DNA of 64,000 nucleotides from Chitinophagales bacterium. GTDB taxonomy: Bacteria; Bacteroidota; Bacteroidia; Chitinophagales; Chitinophagaceae. The translations under genes and the position numbers were made by a program. This document shows positions 48,101 through 55,982 of this stretch, piece by piece. How positions within the stretch are numbered: the first letter of the stretch is position 1; each line of letters begins with the position of its first letter. The stretch covers positions 167,445-231,444 of the forward strand of contig JAIXKI010000017.1 of assembly GCA_026936105.1 (NCBI GenBank), written 5' to 3'. The notes under the pieces were generated by a model, which saw only the letters and a program-made list of their open reading frames with translations, was not told the origin of the DNA and searched no databases.

Positions 48101-50338
48101 AGCTCTCCGGGCCTTCTGCATGCCGGGCGCCAGCACTCTTACCAGGTTCAGAATGACCATCCATAAGAAAATACCGAAGATGACCGTGAAAATAATCTGA
48201 GGTAATTGCAAAACATAACCCAGGAAGTAAGGAGCAAACAAAAGATTCAGCACAAACAATAATGTGTACAGTATGGCTGAGAAAATAAAAATCTTTCTGT
48301 TCACCGAATTGCCTGCCGAAAGTCCTGATATACTGTAATTGATATTTAAAAATGCTTCATTGAATAAAATAAAATTGAGGAATACGATGGCAAAGCCAAT
48401 GTCTATGAATACAAATACTCCCAGCAAACTGAGTGACAACAGGATCTTGACCGGGTTGCTTACCAAAACATGGAGAGGGTCGAAAGTATCTATCTTCCAC
48501 CAGCTTTTTTCTACAGAGGCCACCAGTGGTGAGTGACTGCATGAAATATACAGGAAAACAAAATACAGGACCATCAACACCAACGAAATATGCCTGCAAT
48601 CATTCGCATTAAAATTCTTCAGGTAAGCCCATCCATAACATAACAGCAGCGTAATAAACCACGCTAAGAAAAATACATATTTGGGATAACGGTTTATGAC
48701 AGGGAATCGCAAAACTGTCTTATGAATCATCTTCTCAGCTATTCCTTTAATCTTCACTTTTCCTGATAAGGGTGAAAATAAACGTTTAAACAGATCGAAC
48801 CCGAAGAATAGTGCCAGCATGATGCCGGTAAGAATGATAATCCTGAAATTCCAGATACTTTCCAATTGCTGTACCGAAGGAAGGTCCATCCCTTCGTAAG
48901 GAGGAAAACTTTTATACCTCCAATAGAGAAATATCCTTGTTGTTAAAAAAACGAGAGTAGTACATGACAATAATTGCCACACCCAGCTGATCTGCCCAGC
49001 AGGTTTTAATAAATAAGTAAAAAAAACAAGCAGGAAGAAGAAGCCTAACATTCCAAAAATCTGAAGCTGCCAACGATCGGATGTAAGAGTCCTGTCACTG
49101 AACTCCCAGTTAAATGTGTTTTTCAAGGAAAAGATCCATTGAAAATCCTTTGAGACTGCCGGAATCAGTAACCGGTTATCTTTCCAGTCCAGAAACGATT
49201 TTGAATTTCTTAACGGGACAGTCTTTATGTTCAATCCCGCATTGGCCGGACCGTTTTGATAGCTTAACAATACAGGTTGAAAGCGCTCAGCCGTATCACC
49301 TGCCCCGGAAGTAAATAAAAATCCTTCACTGAAAACGGAAGGCATATTTTGCAGATCTCTACTATCCGATACCAGGAATTTATTTATTGTATAGGATGAC
49401 CAGTTATTTTTTTGTTCACCCGAAAGAGGATAAGAAACAGGAAATCTGTTCCTGATCACAAATGCGTTTCCTGTTTTGTTTTCTAAAGAATATTGATTTT
49501 TATTGTTGTCCATGAATCCTATTCCCCAGGCGAACCGGCTGTGATCATTTATGATCGTATTAAACGCCAGGTTCGATGCCTTGATTTCTTTCCCATCATA
49601 ATCAGCTATGCCTGCAGTTTTAAAAAATTTACCGGAAAAGAAATATTTCATGCTGCCATATCCGGCCCTTGAAACACTGTCACGTAACAAAAAAATTTCT
49701 TTCATGCTTGCTGACAGCAACGGGTTGTCATAATATTCCGAATTGACAAATGCATCATCATCTTTAAACACATTCCAGGCGGATAATCCTTTTTTGACCA
49801 GCCTGCTTGTTGTAAATGTTTTACCGTTCAGTTGAATTTCAAAATCCTTATCTCCATTCATTTTAAGGGTCACAGGCAATGAACCGGCCTTAAAACTTAA
49901 TACATGCCCGGATGCAGGATAGTTTACTGAAGCCAGCCGGTAAATACCTGAAGTGGATACGTAAAACGGATCATCTGAATAAGAAGAATTTAATACAACA
50001 TTGCCCTTCTCTTTAGTAAACGTAAACCGATCATAAGAATCATTTAAAACATTAACAGTATCTGAGTTTCCTAATGAGATCTTTTTGTCAACATAGTACC
50101 CGTCATGCTGAATAAAATAATGATCAAGGTTGCTGAAGGTCTTTAAGCTCAGAGGAGCATGCATGTTGATCCATAGAAAGGAAAAGCAGGCAATACTGAT
50201 CAAAACGAACAAAGGAAGGAAGATCTTTTTTCTCCTTCCGGGTTTAGACAATGACCTGTAATAATAAATTCCATACCAGAGCAGGGCTAAAAAGGTCAGG
50301 GCATAAAGAAAAGAAAGGCTGGTAATGATCTTCAGCAT
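45107..50338 (-). CDS. Giant membrane protein: SEDS-like glycosyltransferase fused to PBP transpeptidase
   Basis: The protein has 1743 residues. Two N-terminal helices (about 4-26, 39-58) precede a beta-rich external domain (about 60-425) without known relatives. Around a dozen helices span 427-990 and carry FtsW/RodA-like marks: FIDIGFAIVF (Asp646) like the DLGTA segment, an external loop with HLLPHAP then ATDL (Asp851) and AEHG like the LPxAxxDFIF...EE.G loop, and DLPF at 933-936. The RWI and GGSS motifs are not evident. A pedestal-like region follows, then a transpeptidase domain: strand AEYGICIADGNGRLLAMND, S1368-TL-K1371, S1428-D-N1430 and K1666-T-G1668. It should polymerise and cross-link glycan in one chain. 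It is last in a four-gene operon, 9 nt after its neighbour. The transpeptidase call is firm; the SEDS call is probable. Confidence 0.8.
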   Translation of the reverse strand: MLKIITSLSFLYALTFLALLWYGIYYYRSLSKPGRRKKIFLPLFVLISIACFSFLWINMHAPLSLKTFSNLDHYFIQHDGYYVDKKISLGNSDTVNVLNDSYDRFTFTKEKGNVVLNSSYSDDPFYVSTSGIYRLASVNYPASGHVLSFKAGSLPVTLKMNGDKDFEIQLNGKTFTTSRLVKKGLSAWNVFKDDDAFVNSEYYDNPLLSASMKEIFLLRDSVSRAGYGSMKYFFSGKFFKTAGIADYDGKEIKASNLAFNTIINDHSRFAWGIGFMDNNKNQYSLENKTGNAFVIRNRFPVSYPLSGEQKNNWSSYTINKFLVSDSRDLQNMPSVFSEGFLFTSGAGDTAERFQPVLLSYQNGPANAGLNIKTVPLRNSKSFLDWKDNRLLIPAVSKDFQWIFSLKNTFNWEFSDRTLTSDRWQLQIFGMLGFFFLLVFFTYLLKPAGQISWVWQLLSCTTLVFLTTRIFLYWRYKSFPPYEGMDLPSVQQLESIWNFRIIILTGIMLALFFGFDLFKRLFSPLSGKVKIKGIAEKMIHKTVLRFPVINRYPKYVFFLAWFITLLLCYGWAYLKNFNANDCRHISLVLMVLYFVFLYISCSHSPLVASVEKSWWKIDTFDPLHVLVSNPVKILLSLSLLGVFVFIDIGFAIVFLNFILFNEAFLNINYSISGLSAGNSVNRKIFIFSAILYTLLFVLNLLFAPYFLGYVLQLPQIIFTVIFGIFLWMVILNLVRVLAPGMQKARRAALLFIALPVLSLAYFFFVPKDTILNKAERTKYRIDVLTMSPDKAVQLAYEEGKTYEPVIRAAQNQWFINTFIYEKNNPAVNSAGFHLLPHAPQNKGAKYNAQATDLVASRFFIAEHGKWSVLLFVLLLLLPVITLSPFYKLYPDFTNRTNTDYPTSTLGFTLLNYLLISALLVILAATGKYIFFGQDLPFGSILSKQSILFPSLLIMMAVLLFSAVPVQYYSNRKKNIPGIVVFSGLLILMLFVKPAFNKNREFNVNDLSGAMNSYVQSKIQPVLTYFNEKERKVPLAKRDGLFVDSLKKMISSGALSSDNNFFQKEIIDYSRSGFSSHLDQKRFLYLDLNTGTPQITANENYFRVSPPPHLQYAWTGNVFGDTSVYNIAMWDHHSGTVIKKRLINLTDRPDQELSDGLLLSFRESVMPGLYRKLYLVNSGKSTRKINVDNVGKNLSAGDSLLLQNPGRYVLDEMDSENEKIITVEPDAFMKNYFVNGNRFYVYPLGDKFIWARNFAESIASDYATVDHAAKNAFVSFDFELMDSLSSIIRRVVGKDSSYKAGAEYGICIADGNGRLLAMNDFIKDTYRPDPNDRSAFLNILNNENGPLPQSQLRKLIGNINLLRLNPGPGSTLKPIAFSSMASQLNINWDLFASDGFSKPQNYYGGEKVAQYDFEEYHGLIKKLTEYLRLSDNYFHSNVLLLGSYPKQNLNNILSRYFVTQNPESGMHWPYFFYNGKTYWLDGFENWPGYSNGKAHFGSDSSFISIGMLSNFGIYNRDPGKGFDRFYSRYDSLLFGNAGKRSGFILPECGLFDQTGNNMNMNVPYDVFANCLRGHVKGSSQVLIPPVKMMEAFGKMVTLNRNYGLTLNPYASSLAFNPFYIDSAIGYNNFLSLMRDGVFAGMREALFRGTAAGLGSQLKNGSPYFYYAKTGTTGDNELKTKSKLLEVVISARDLTSADYTFKHFNKFFTVYFTSQNGSSKQNTELQKQVIRYLESSDVFRKLMLPK

Positions 50339-50347
50339 TCTGTTGGT

Positions 50348-51358
50348 TTAGCGGTGGTTCAAATCGGTTTCCTCAAAAACAGGATAAGAAAGGTTATCAA
50401 GATGAATTTTTTCCAGTATCATTCTCAACACCAGGGCACGGCTTCCGTTTTGAGTGTTTAATTTTTTCAAAAGGGAAGGATTCAGGGCTGCTCCGTTCCT
50501 GATATCGGCAATGCGTTTCACAATATTCCCGCCAACCGATAATTCATCCACTCTCAGGTACAAATATTCAATGTATAATAAAGACAAAGAGATCAGCAGT
50601 TCCAGAAGTTTATTCTGCTGTTCCTTATCCATCCCTGAAGGATTATTTTTATTTTCATCCACTATAGCAGTTACAGGCTTCACATATTGTTCGTACACAT
50701 GTGTAGTGAAAGATCTCTCGGTTTCAAACAGATTCTCCAATACTTCAAAATCAGACTGGTCAGTAGAAGCTCCGGGATATTTCCTGGCCTTGAATGTTTT
50801 TGAAATGGAATTTATGAGTGCCTCAAATTCATTTTGAGTTCTGCCATATTCTTTCATCACCGCATGAAGGCTCCCGTTCTCTGTTTTCAACTTCTCCAGC
50901 TTGTCTTTCATTTCCTTCAACTGGGATTGGATTTCAGAAACGATCTTTTTATCGTTCTCACTCACATGGCCATTCAGAGGTGGTATTATTCTGGGTTCCT
51001 GCTGTGGCAACTGACGGCTTAGCCTTTCAGATAAAATGGCGAAATGCTTTTTCTGCCAGAAGAACAACACGGCGAGTAAGGCAACAGAAATTAAAGAAAT
51101 CACTATCGAAAGAAATAACCAGCTATCATTATAATTTTTTTCTTCTTTCACCGGCTCAATAACCTTAGGCTCTTCTTTAGCTGCTTCCTGCGATTTTATC
51201 AAAGAATCCAGCTCCGACCGGAGCAGGATCGGATTGCGCAACCTTATCTCCTGCAAAGTCAGTGTGTCCACGACACGGATATTCTTACTATCCGTCTGGG
51301 CATTCAGAGAAAAGAAAAAAAGAATGCAGAGAAAAAAAAGAAAGAATTTATTTTTCAT
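50348..51358 (-). CDS. Membrane-anchored coiled-coil protein of the SEDS-PBP operon
   Basis: The protein has 336 residues. A signal-like hydrophobic start (1-20, ending LNAQ) is followed by a short external stretch with TLTLQEIRLRNPILL, a charged Glu/Lys linker (57-74), one membrane helix at about 80-101 and a cytoplasmic part. That part has a coiled coil at about 135-170 (heptad-like SEIQSQLKEMKDKLEKLKTE) and a helical domain at about 175-325. I do not recognise a family. The topology (short outside, long helical inside) would suit a linker between the actin-like ATPase encoded just upstream and the membrane synthase just downstream, with 9-nt gaps on both sides. Confidence 0.75.
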   Translation of the reverse strand: MKNKFFLFFLCILFFFSLNAQTDSKNIRVVDTLTLQEIRLRNPILLRSELDSLIKSQEAAKEEPKVIEPVKEEKNYNDSWLFLSIVISLISVALLAVLFFWQKKHFAILSERLSRQLPQQEPRIIPPLNGHVSENDKKIVSEIQSQLKEMKDKLEKLKTENGSLHAVMKEYGRTQNEFEALINSISKTFKARKYPGASTDQSDFEVLENLFETERSFTTHVYEQYVKPVTAIVDENKNNPSGMDKEQQNKLLELLISLSLLYIEYLYLRVDELSVGGNIVKRIADIRNGAALNPSLLKKLNTQNGSRALVLRMILEKIHLDNLSYPVFEETDLNHR

Positions 51359-51367
51359 ATGCCCTTT

Positions 51368-53746
51368 TTAAAAATTGAAAAAATGAAAAACTCCGGCCCG
51401 CTTCCTGGCAATTTTCTTTTTTATAACCGGGTTGTTCTTAAAAATATCATTGTAAACAGTTTCAATGGAGGCCAGTTCTCCGCCCTGGGCAGGAAACATT
51501 GAAATGGATCTCATGTCCTGGGTTGGTGAATATACCTCGGCCGCAGAAGTCAGAATGCTGTATAATGACCTAACATCTTTCACTTTCTGATTCTCCATCA
51601 GGCGGAGATAAATATTATCCCGGGTAAAATAAATATCCATTGTCCGGTTGCGAAATGCTTTCAAAGCCTGATTGTTTCTTCGCACAACAGATGTATTATA
51701 AATAATATCATTGCCCGGTTCTATCTTAATGCCGTGATAAAGGAAAGCATTGTTGTTTATCACATCATTATTCCTTGACAAGCCTTCTTTCTTATCAATA
51801 GGAATGCCAGTAAAATCAGTTATCTTATAAGCGCCGCTGAAAGCGCCGTGCAGCGCCACATTTTTGTTATTCACCGTTCTACCGGGAGTGACAGAGTTAA
51901 TACTTACATCCTCACCCAAAAGGGACCTCAGTTCTCCTTCCGTCTTTGTTCTCAACTGTTCTAAATAAAATGCCCTCCCGCTCAGCATCACCACCTTGAT
52001 GCGCTTGCGTATGTCTTTAGTGATCACGTCACGGATGCTGGAAATGATAGATCCCACAATGCAATCTGTAGCTTTTTGAATTAGCCCCGTGATCTCATTG
52101 TCCCAACGGATATTTCTGTCTCTCAGTATTGCCTCTGCATACTGTAGTAAGGTACCCTGATCCTTGTATAGATTGGCTATTGACCTTTCGGTTGATTCTG
52201 ACCGCTCAGTAAGTTTTGCAAATTCCGTCAGCCCTATTGCAGGAAACTGATTGTATTTCTTTTTTTGAGTTTCGACCAATTGAAGAAAATCAAAAACATC
52301 AATGGTCAGGTTCTGATCCAGAATTTGCTTCCGGATAAAATCTTTCACGGATATGTCATTATTTCCCGGAATGGCCTTTAATACCAGGGTCAGGAAATCT
52401 TCTGCAAATCCATACGACAGAACATTGCCGGCTCCGGCAAATCCGGTCCTGAAGAAACTGCTGTAATTCTCATTGTCATCTGCAAGCACCATTGAAATAT
52501 CGGTAGTGCCTTTTCCGCAATCAATGACCAGCGCTATCTCACCGTTCGATAATCTTATCTCCGGTTGTGTTTGCTGATAGCCCATAAAAGAAGCATCGCT
52601 TTCTGAAATGGTTTCATATTCTACAAACAGTTCTTTTTCAGCAATACCCAATGAAGCAAGCATCCCTGAAGTACGGCTGCGCAGCTCATTCAGAAGGTCG
52701 AATATATTTTGTTGTGTATAGATGTTCGGCACCAGTAAGGTCACAATGATGCCTCCCTGCCTGAAATCCGGTTTGGTGGCAATCATCAAACGAAGCAAGC
52801 GCAGGATAATGGCGCTGATCAATTCTTTTTTATGCTGCCTGATACTGTAATCCTCCGTTCTGTCGCCGCAAATAAGCTGAAGGCTTTTTTCAATTCCCAG
52901 CTTCAGATTGGGAACGATCTCATAGTCCGTTTTAAAAGAAGATTGTGAAACGGCAGCCACTTCCTGTTTCGTTACGAACAGCCTTATCTCATCTTTTTCA
53001 ATATTATTGGTGAAGTTGAAGGGAAAATTCTTTCTATCTTCTGCCGATATCTTTTTTTTGACTGCATAAAAAGACCGGTAGAGATTATTATGTCCCGGTT
53101 CATTGTTCAAAAAATCTGTTCTCTGAAAATTTTTTGTAAAATCAGCTGCCTTCAGCGTACTGCTGATATTTCCCAGGATATCATAAAGGATAAAAGACGA
53201 TTGGGGCCCGCAATTCTTATAACCTATCTGGCTGGCTTCACTTCCGAAATCAATAGCCACCCTCTGGCAATGACGTGAAGGCACGATGGCAAAATGAAAA
53301 CAGGCTGAATAAATCTTTCCTTCTTCGGGTTCAAAGAATACATTGACAGAAAAAGGTACCTGCTCCACCCTGTTTTTATAATAGCCCAATATGATCCGTT
53401 TCTGTTCTTTGGAATAATCCAGTTTCACTCCGGTATTATCATCATAAAAAGGAACCACGCTGAATGCATTGCTTTTTTTGATCAGCAACTCAAAACCGTC
53501 ACCTGTTTTTGATAAAGAAACATGACATTCATTCATTAAAACATCCTGCAGGTCAACCGGGGCCATCTGATTCAACCTGACCTTATCCGGGTCTTCGATT
53601 GTCAGTATGGGCGAAAGCACACGGTCCTCTGCATGGATCACAAAATCATAATCAGCAGGTTTTGCTTTGTCCGCTTCTTTTTTTTCCAGCCTGGTTATAA
53701 AATAGCGGTCGCTGCGGATCAATACAGGCAAATAATACAAACCCAT
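51368..53746 (-). CDS. Actin/Hsp70-fold ATPase-like protein of the SEDS-PBP operon
   Basis: From the chosen ATG the protein has 792 residues; an ATG 16 codons earlier lies inside the preceding gene. No signal peptide is present. The actin/Hsp70 nucleotide motifs are visible: phosphate-1 AIDFGSEAS (Asp166), phosphate-2 VIDCGKGTTDISM (Asp409) and an adenosine-type VVMLSGRAF (Gly590). About 160 N-terminal residues precede the ATPase fold. The last 18 residues (KKKIARKRAGVFHFFNF) are basic then aromatic, a plausible membrane-binding tail like that of FtsA. It differs from FtsA, MreB and DnaK in length and spacing. SrfB-type Hsp70-like proteins are a possible distant relation. A cytoskeletal or scaffold role is inferred. 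Confidence 0.75.
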   Translation of the reverse strand: MGLYYLPVLIRSDRYFITRLEKKEADKAKPADYDFVIHAEDRVLSPILTIEDPDKVRLNQMAPVDLQDVLMNECHVSLSKTGDGFELLIKKSNAFSVVPFYDDNTGVKLDYSKEQKRIILGYYKNRVEQVPFSVNVFFEPEEGKIYSACFHFAIVPSRHCQRVAIDFGSEASQIGYKNCGPQSSFILYDILGNISSTLKAADFTKNFQRTDFLNNEPGHNNLYRSFYAVKKKISAEDRKNFPFNFTNNIEKDEIRLFVTKQEVAAVSQSSFKTDYEIVPNLKLGIEKSLQLICGDRTEDYSIRQHKKELISAIILRLLRLMIATKPDFRQGGIIVTLLVPNIYTQQNIFDLLNELRSRTSGMLASLGIAEKELFVEYETISESDASFMGYQQTQPEIRLSNGEIALVIDCGKGTTDISMVLADDNENYSSFFRTGFAGAGNVLSYGFAEDFLTLVLKAIPGNNDISVKDFIRKQILDQNLTIDVFDFLQLVETQKKKYNQFPAIGLTEFAKLTERSESTERSIANLYKDQGTLLQYAEAILRDRNIRWDNEITGLIQKATDCIVGSIISSIRDVITKDIRKRIKVVMLSGRAFYLEQLRTKTEGELRSLLGEDVSINSVTPGRTVNNKNVALHGAFSGAYKITDFTGIPIDKKEGLSRNNDVINNNAFLYHGIKIEPGNDIIYNTSVVRRNNQALKAFRNRTMDIYFTRDNIYLRLMENQKVKDVRSLYSILTSAAEVYSPTQDMRSISMFPAQGGELASIETVYNDIFKNNPVIKKKIARKRAGVFHFFNF

Positions 53747-53756
53747 AATAGTTGAT

Positions 53757-54605
53757 TTATTGTTTACAATACCATTTATCGTTGTTATTTCCATAGTTGC
53801 TTTCTTTCTCCGCCGAATAACAGAAATTGAATGCTTTGGATTTCAGCGATGAAAAAGAAACCGAAATGCTGTCTGCTTTATAACTGTTTTCGATCTTCAG
53901 TTTCACCGGCGATATGTATCCGATATTCGTCAGACGAAAAGTGTCCTTATTATTCAAAACATAATTACCGGCGCTGACCTTCTTCCAAGTGTTTAACTGA
54001 ACCACTGCGTCATCCAGATTGTACCCGGTAGAATTATCCACTGCTATTTCAAGGTTATCATATTTATTGGTGGACCTGTTGGAAAACTTGTCTCCGTTAA
54101 GTTTCAGGCTTATCATTTCCGGCCAGGTATTACGGATACGGAAATTGGTCTTTGTCACTTTATCCAGGCTTTGCCCCCTTTGTGTTTCTATGATCTGAAT
54201 AAGAGAATCCACATTCAGGTCCGGGGTATTGGCAGGCCTGGGTGAAACAATATTGATCGTTCCGGCGCTTTCCCAGCGCAGGTGTGTAAAATTGTACACC
54301 AGCATGGCTGCAGAAATGATCACAACAACAATAATAAATTTTTTTATTTTGGATTTCCAGCCGGGAGTTTCTGTTTCGCCCTGGTCTATAACAGGAGGAA
54401 CTATCATTCCCGGTGCTATCACTGGAGTGATGGAAAAATTTTTTGCTTTGGCAAAATCGGTATAGCTGACCCATTCATTGGTATCAAACTCCCAGATCCT
54501 TGTTCGTGAAGGATCGCTGACAGAACGGAGCAATGATTTCAGTTCTTCGGTGGAATGAACTTCCTTAATGATATTCGTTCCGTCATTGAACAAATATTTA
54601 TTCAT
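53757..54605 (-). CDS. Bitopic protein with GYF-like N-terminus, first gene of the SEDS-PBP operon
   Basis: The 282-residue protein has a small cytoplasmic domain (1-60) with the pattern YLFNDGTNIIKEVHSTEELK and IWEFDTNEWVSYTDF, reminiscent of GYF_2-type peptide-binding domains. A Pro-rich linker (61-80) precedes a membrane helix (about 87-108). The outside part (110-282) is predominantly beta with Asn/Ser-rich loops; EIAVDNSTGYNLDDAVVQLNTWK suggests an immunoglobulin-like fold. It opens the operon; its stop is 10 nt before the next gene. A GYF-like domain could bind a proline-rich partner, but that is inference. Confidence 0.7.
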   Translation of the reverse strand: MNKYLFNDGTNIIKEVHSTEELKSLLRSVSDPSRTRIWEFDTNEWVSYTDFAKAKNFSITPVIAPGMIVPPVIDQGETETPGWKSKIKKFIIVVVIISAAMLVYNFTHLRWESAGTINIVSPRPANTPDLNVDSLIQIIETQRGQSLDKVTKTNFRIRNTWPEMISLKLNGDKFSNRSTNKYDNLEIAVDNSTGYNLDDAVVQLNTWKKVSAGNYVLNNKDTFRLTNIGYISPVKLKIENSYKADSISVSFSSLKSKAFNFCYSAEKESNYGNNNDKWYCKQ

Positions 54606-55159
54606 GTCAGGCTTAGCTTAAATGATTAAAGGGTAGAGATCTCAGCAGAGGCGATGGTTTAGAATTGTGACGAAAAATTACAACTGTAATTGTACCGGCA
54701 AAGTGATGATGACAGGTTACAACAAAGTTTTAAGATTTGACAGCCCTTTCCGGCCATCTTGTTAAGAAATATTTCACAAAGAAGATTTGAGAAACGATTT
54801 ATTAAGCCCTGCTTATCCCAACTGTTCACCGGAGTCAGCATAACTTATGTTCAACTAAGCAGAGGGCAGATTTCATCTCTTTTTTTTATAATTAAAAAAA
54901 GTTTCAGATTCTCCGGCAAAGAGACTTTATAAGTCTTTCCCTTATCTAAAAATTTTATTCCCTATAGTTTTACTGGTTTATTTCGTTTCGTTCTCCCGCT
55001 GTTCAATGAATTTATTCGCAGATATTTATTGTTCCGCTAAACGGAATAAAAAAATGGATGCCCGTTCCGCTGAGTCAAGCGACCTTTTATTATTTTTAAA
55101 TTGAAGAGTGGGAACAAGGATGAGAATGAATTAAATTTACTTCTGCCTAACATTTTCAA
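54606..55159. other. Divergent intergenic region between the SEDS-PBP operon and the response regulator
   Basis: No gene is supported in these 554 nt; a 60-codon minus-strand frame at 54659-54841 has no features. The octamer GTTCCGCT occurs at 55031-55038 and 55064-55071, 33 nt apart, and a related GTTCTCCCGCT at 54991-55001. The first copy is part of the inverted repeat TTCCG-CTAAA-CGGAA (55032-55046). TACTTCTG at 55138-55145 is one base from a -7 box for the regulator gene. No clear promoter was found for the operon. Confidence 0.5.
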
Positions 55160-55786
55160 ATGACCAAAGAAAAGATCAGGATCATAATTACAGATGATCA
55201 TAAATTATTCCGCACAGGAGTAAGAAACTGCCTGGAAAAGAGATCTGATATAGAATTTATCGGGGAAGCGGAAAATGGACTGCAACTCTTAAAGTTGCTG
55301 GAATTTGTGAAACCTGATATAATAATTCTGAATATTAATATGCCGGTGATGAACGGCGCAGATACCATGCCCATTATCCGGGAAAAATACCCTGATCTTA
55401 AAGTGATCATTCTGAGTATGCATAATGATTGGGCAGTGATCCGTAAAATGATCGAGCTTGGCGCCAATGCGTATCTCACTAAAGATGTGGGATCTGATGA
55501 GATTTATGAAGCAATTCTGACTTTAAGTAAACAGTGGTTTTTTATAAATGAGACAGTAAGAAAAGCGATGGAGGCGAGAGAATGCTCACCAAAAAATGGT
55601 TTTAGTGCCAGGGAAGTTGAAATACTGAAAAAAGTTCCTTATGCCATCTCCATTAAGGAAATTGCTGAACAAGTTGCTTTAAGTCCCCGTACTGTGGAAG
55701 CTATATTAAAAAAATTAAAAATGAAAGCCGACGTTGAAAACTATACAGCCCTTATTGAATTTGCTAAAAAAATTCTGAACAGATAG
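55160..55786 (+). CDS. NarL-type response regulator lacking the phosphoacceptor Asp
   Basis: The 208-residue protein has a receiver domain (about 5-120) and a LuxR-type helix-turn-helix (about 146-200, with SIKEIAEQVALSPRTVEAILKK lying in it). The acidic pocket (Asp12, Asp13) and the switch residues in VIILSMHND and AYLTKD are kept. The position that should be the phosphorylated Asp is Asn58 (IIILNINMP instead of LDINMP; the codon is AAT). It probably works without phosphorylation. It is an orphan, with no kinase beside it, and is divergent from the SEDS-PBP operon, so it is a candidate regulator of that operon. Confidence 0.9.
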   Translation: MTKEKIRIIITDDHKLFRTGVRNCLEKRSDIEFIGEAENGLQLLKLLEFVKPDIIILNINMPVMNGADTMPIIREKYPDLKVIILSMHNDWAVIRKMIELGANAYLTKDVGSDEIYEAILTLSKQWFFINETVRKAMEARECSPKNGFSAREVEILKKVPYAISIKEIAEQVALSPRTVEAILKKLKMKADVENYTALIEFAKKILNR

Positions 55787-55970
55787 TTCATCGAATGAAT
55801 GTTTGAAGGTTTTTGTAATCCACCGGAGCACTGCCTGTAATATCTCCTCTCTCCTTAAAGTAAAAATCTACACAGTATTGTATTTCCTGTATGAACAACG
55901 GGTAAGAATACAACCATACAGAAAGTCCTGGATGCTTTGTTTTAACGATGTGCTGACTCAGAGATCTTCT

Positions 55971-55978
55971 TACCTTTG
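55971..55978 (+). promoter_or_regulatory. -7 promoter box directly before the aminotransferase gene
   Basis: TACCTTTG is a perfect TAnnTTTG element ending 4 nt before the ATG at 55983. It supports that start over the longer frame and again suggests a leaderless mRNA. No good -33 element is seen. Confidence 0.6.
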
Positions 55979-55982
55979 CCTC

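Noticed and set aside
51368..53746. Assignment of the actin-like protein as DnaK, MreB or a second FtsA
   Set aside because: The phosphate and adenosine motifs are shared, but length, spacing and the N-terminal 160 residues differ; only fold-level membership is supported.
53747..53794. 16-codon N-terminal extension of the actin-like ATPase
   Set aside because: It would overlap the preceding gene by 38 nt; the ATG at 53746 gives a 10-nt gap like the other junctions of the operon.
54659..54841. 60-codon minus-strand ORF upstream of the SEDS-PBP operon
   Set aside because: No domain, signal or spacing supports it; it is more likely part of the leader or promoter region.
55803..55982. 60-codon N-terminal extension of the aminotransferase
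   Set aside because: A perfect -7 promoter box lies at 55971-55978 inside it, and the sequence does not fit the family.
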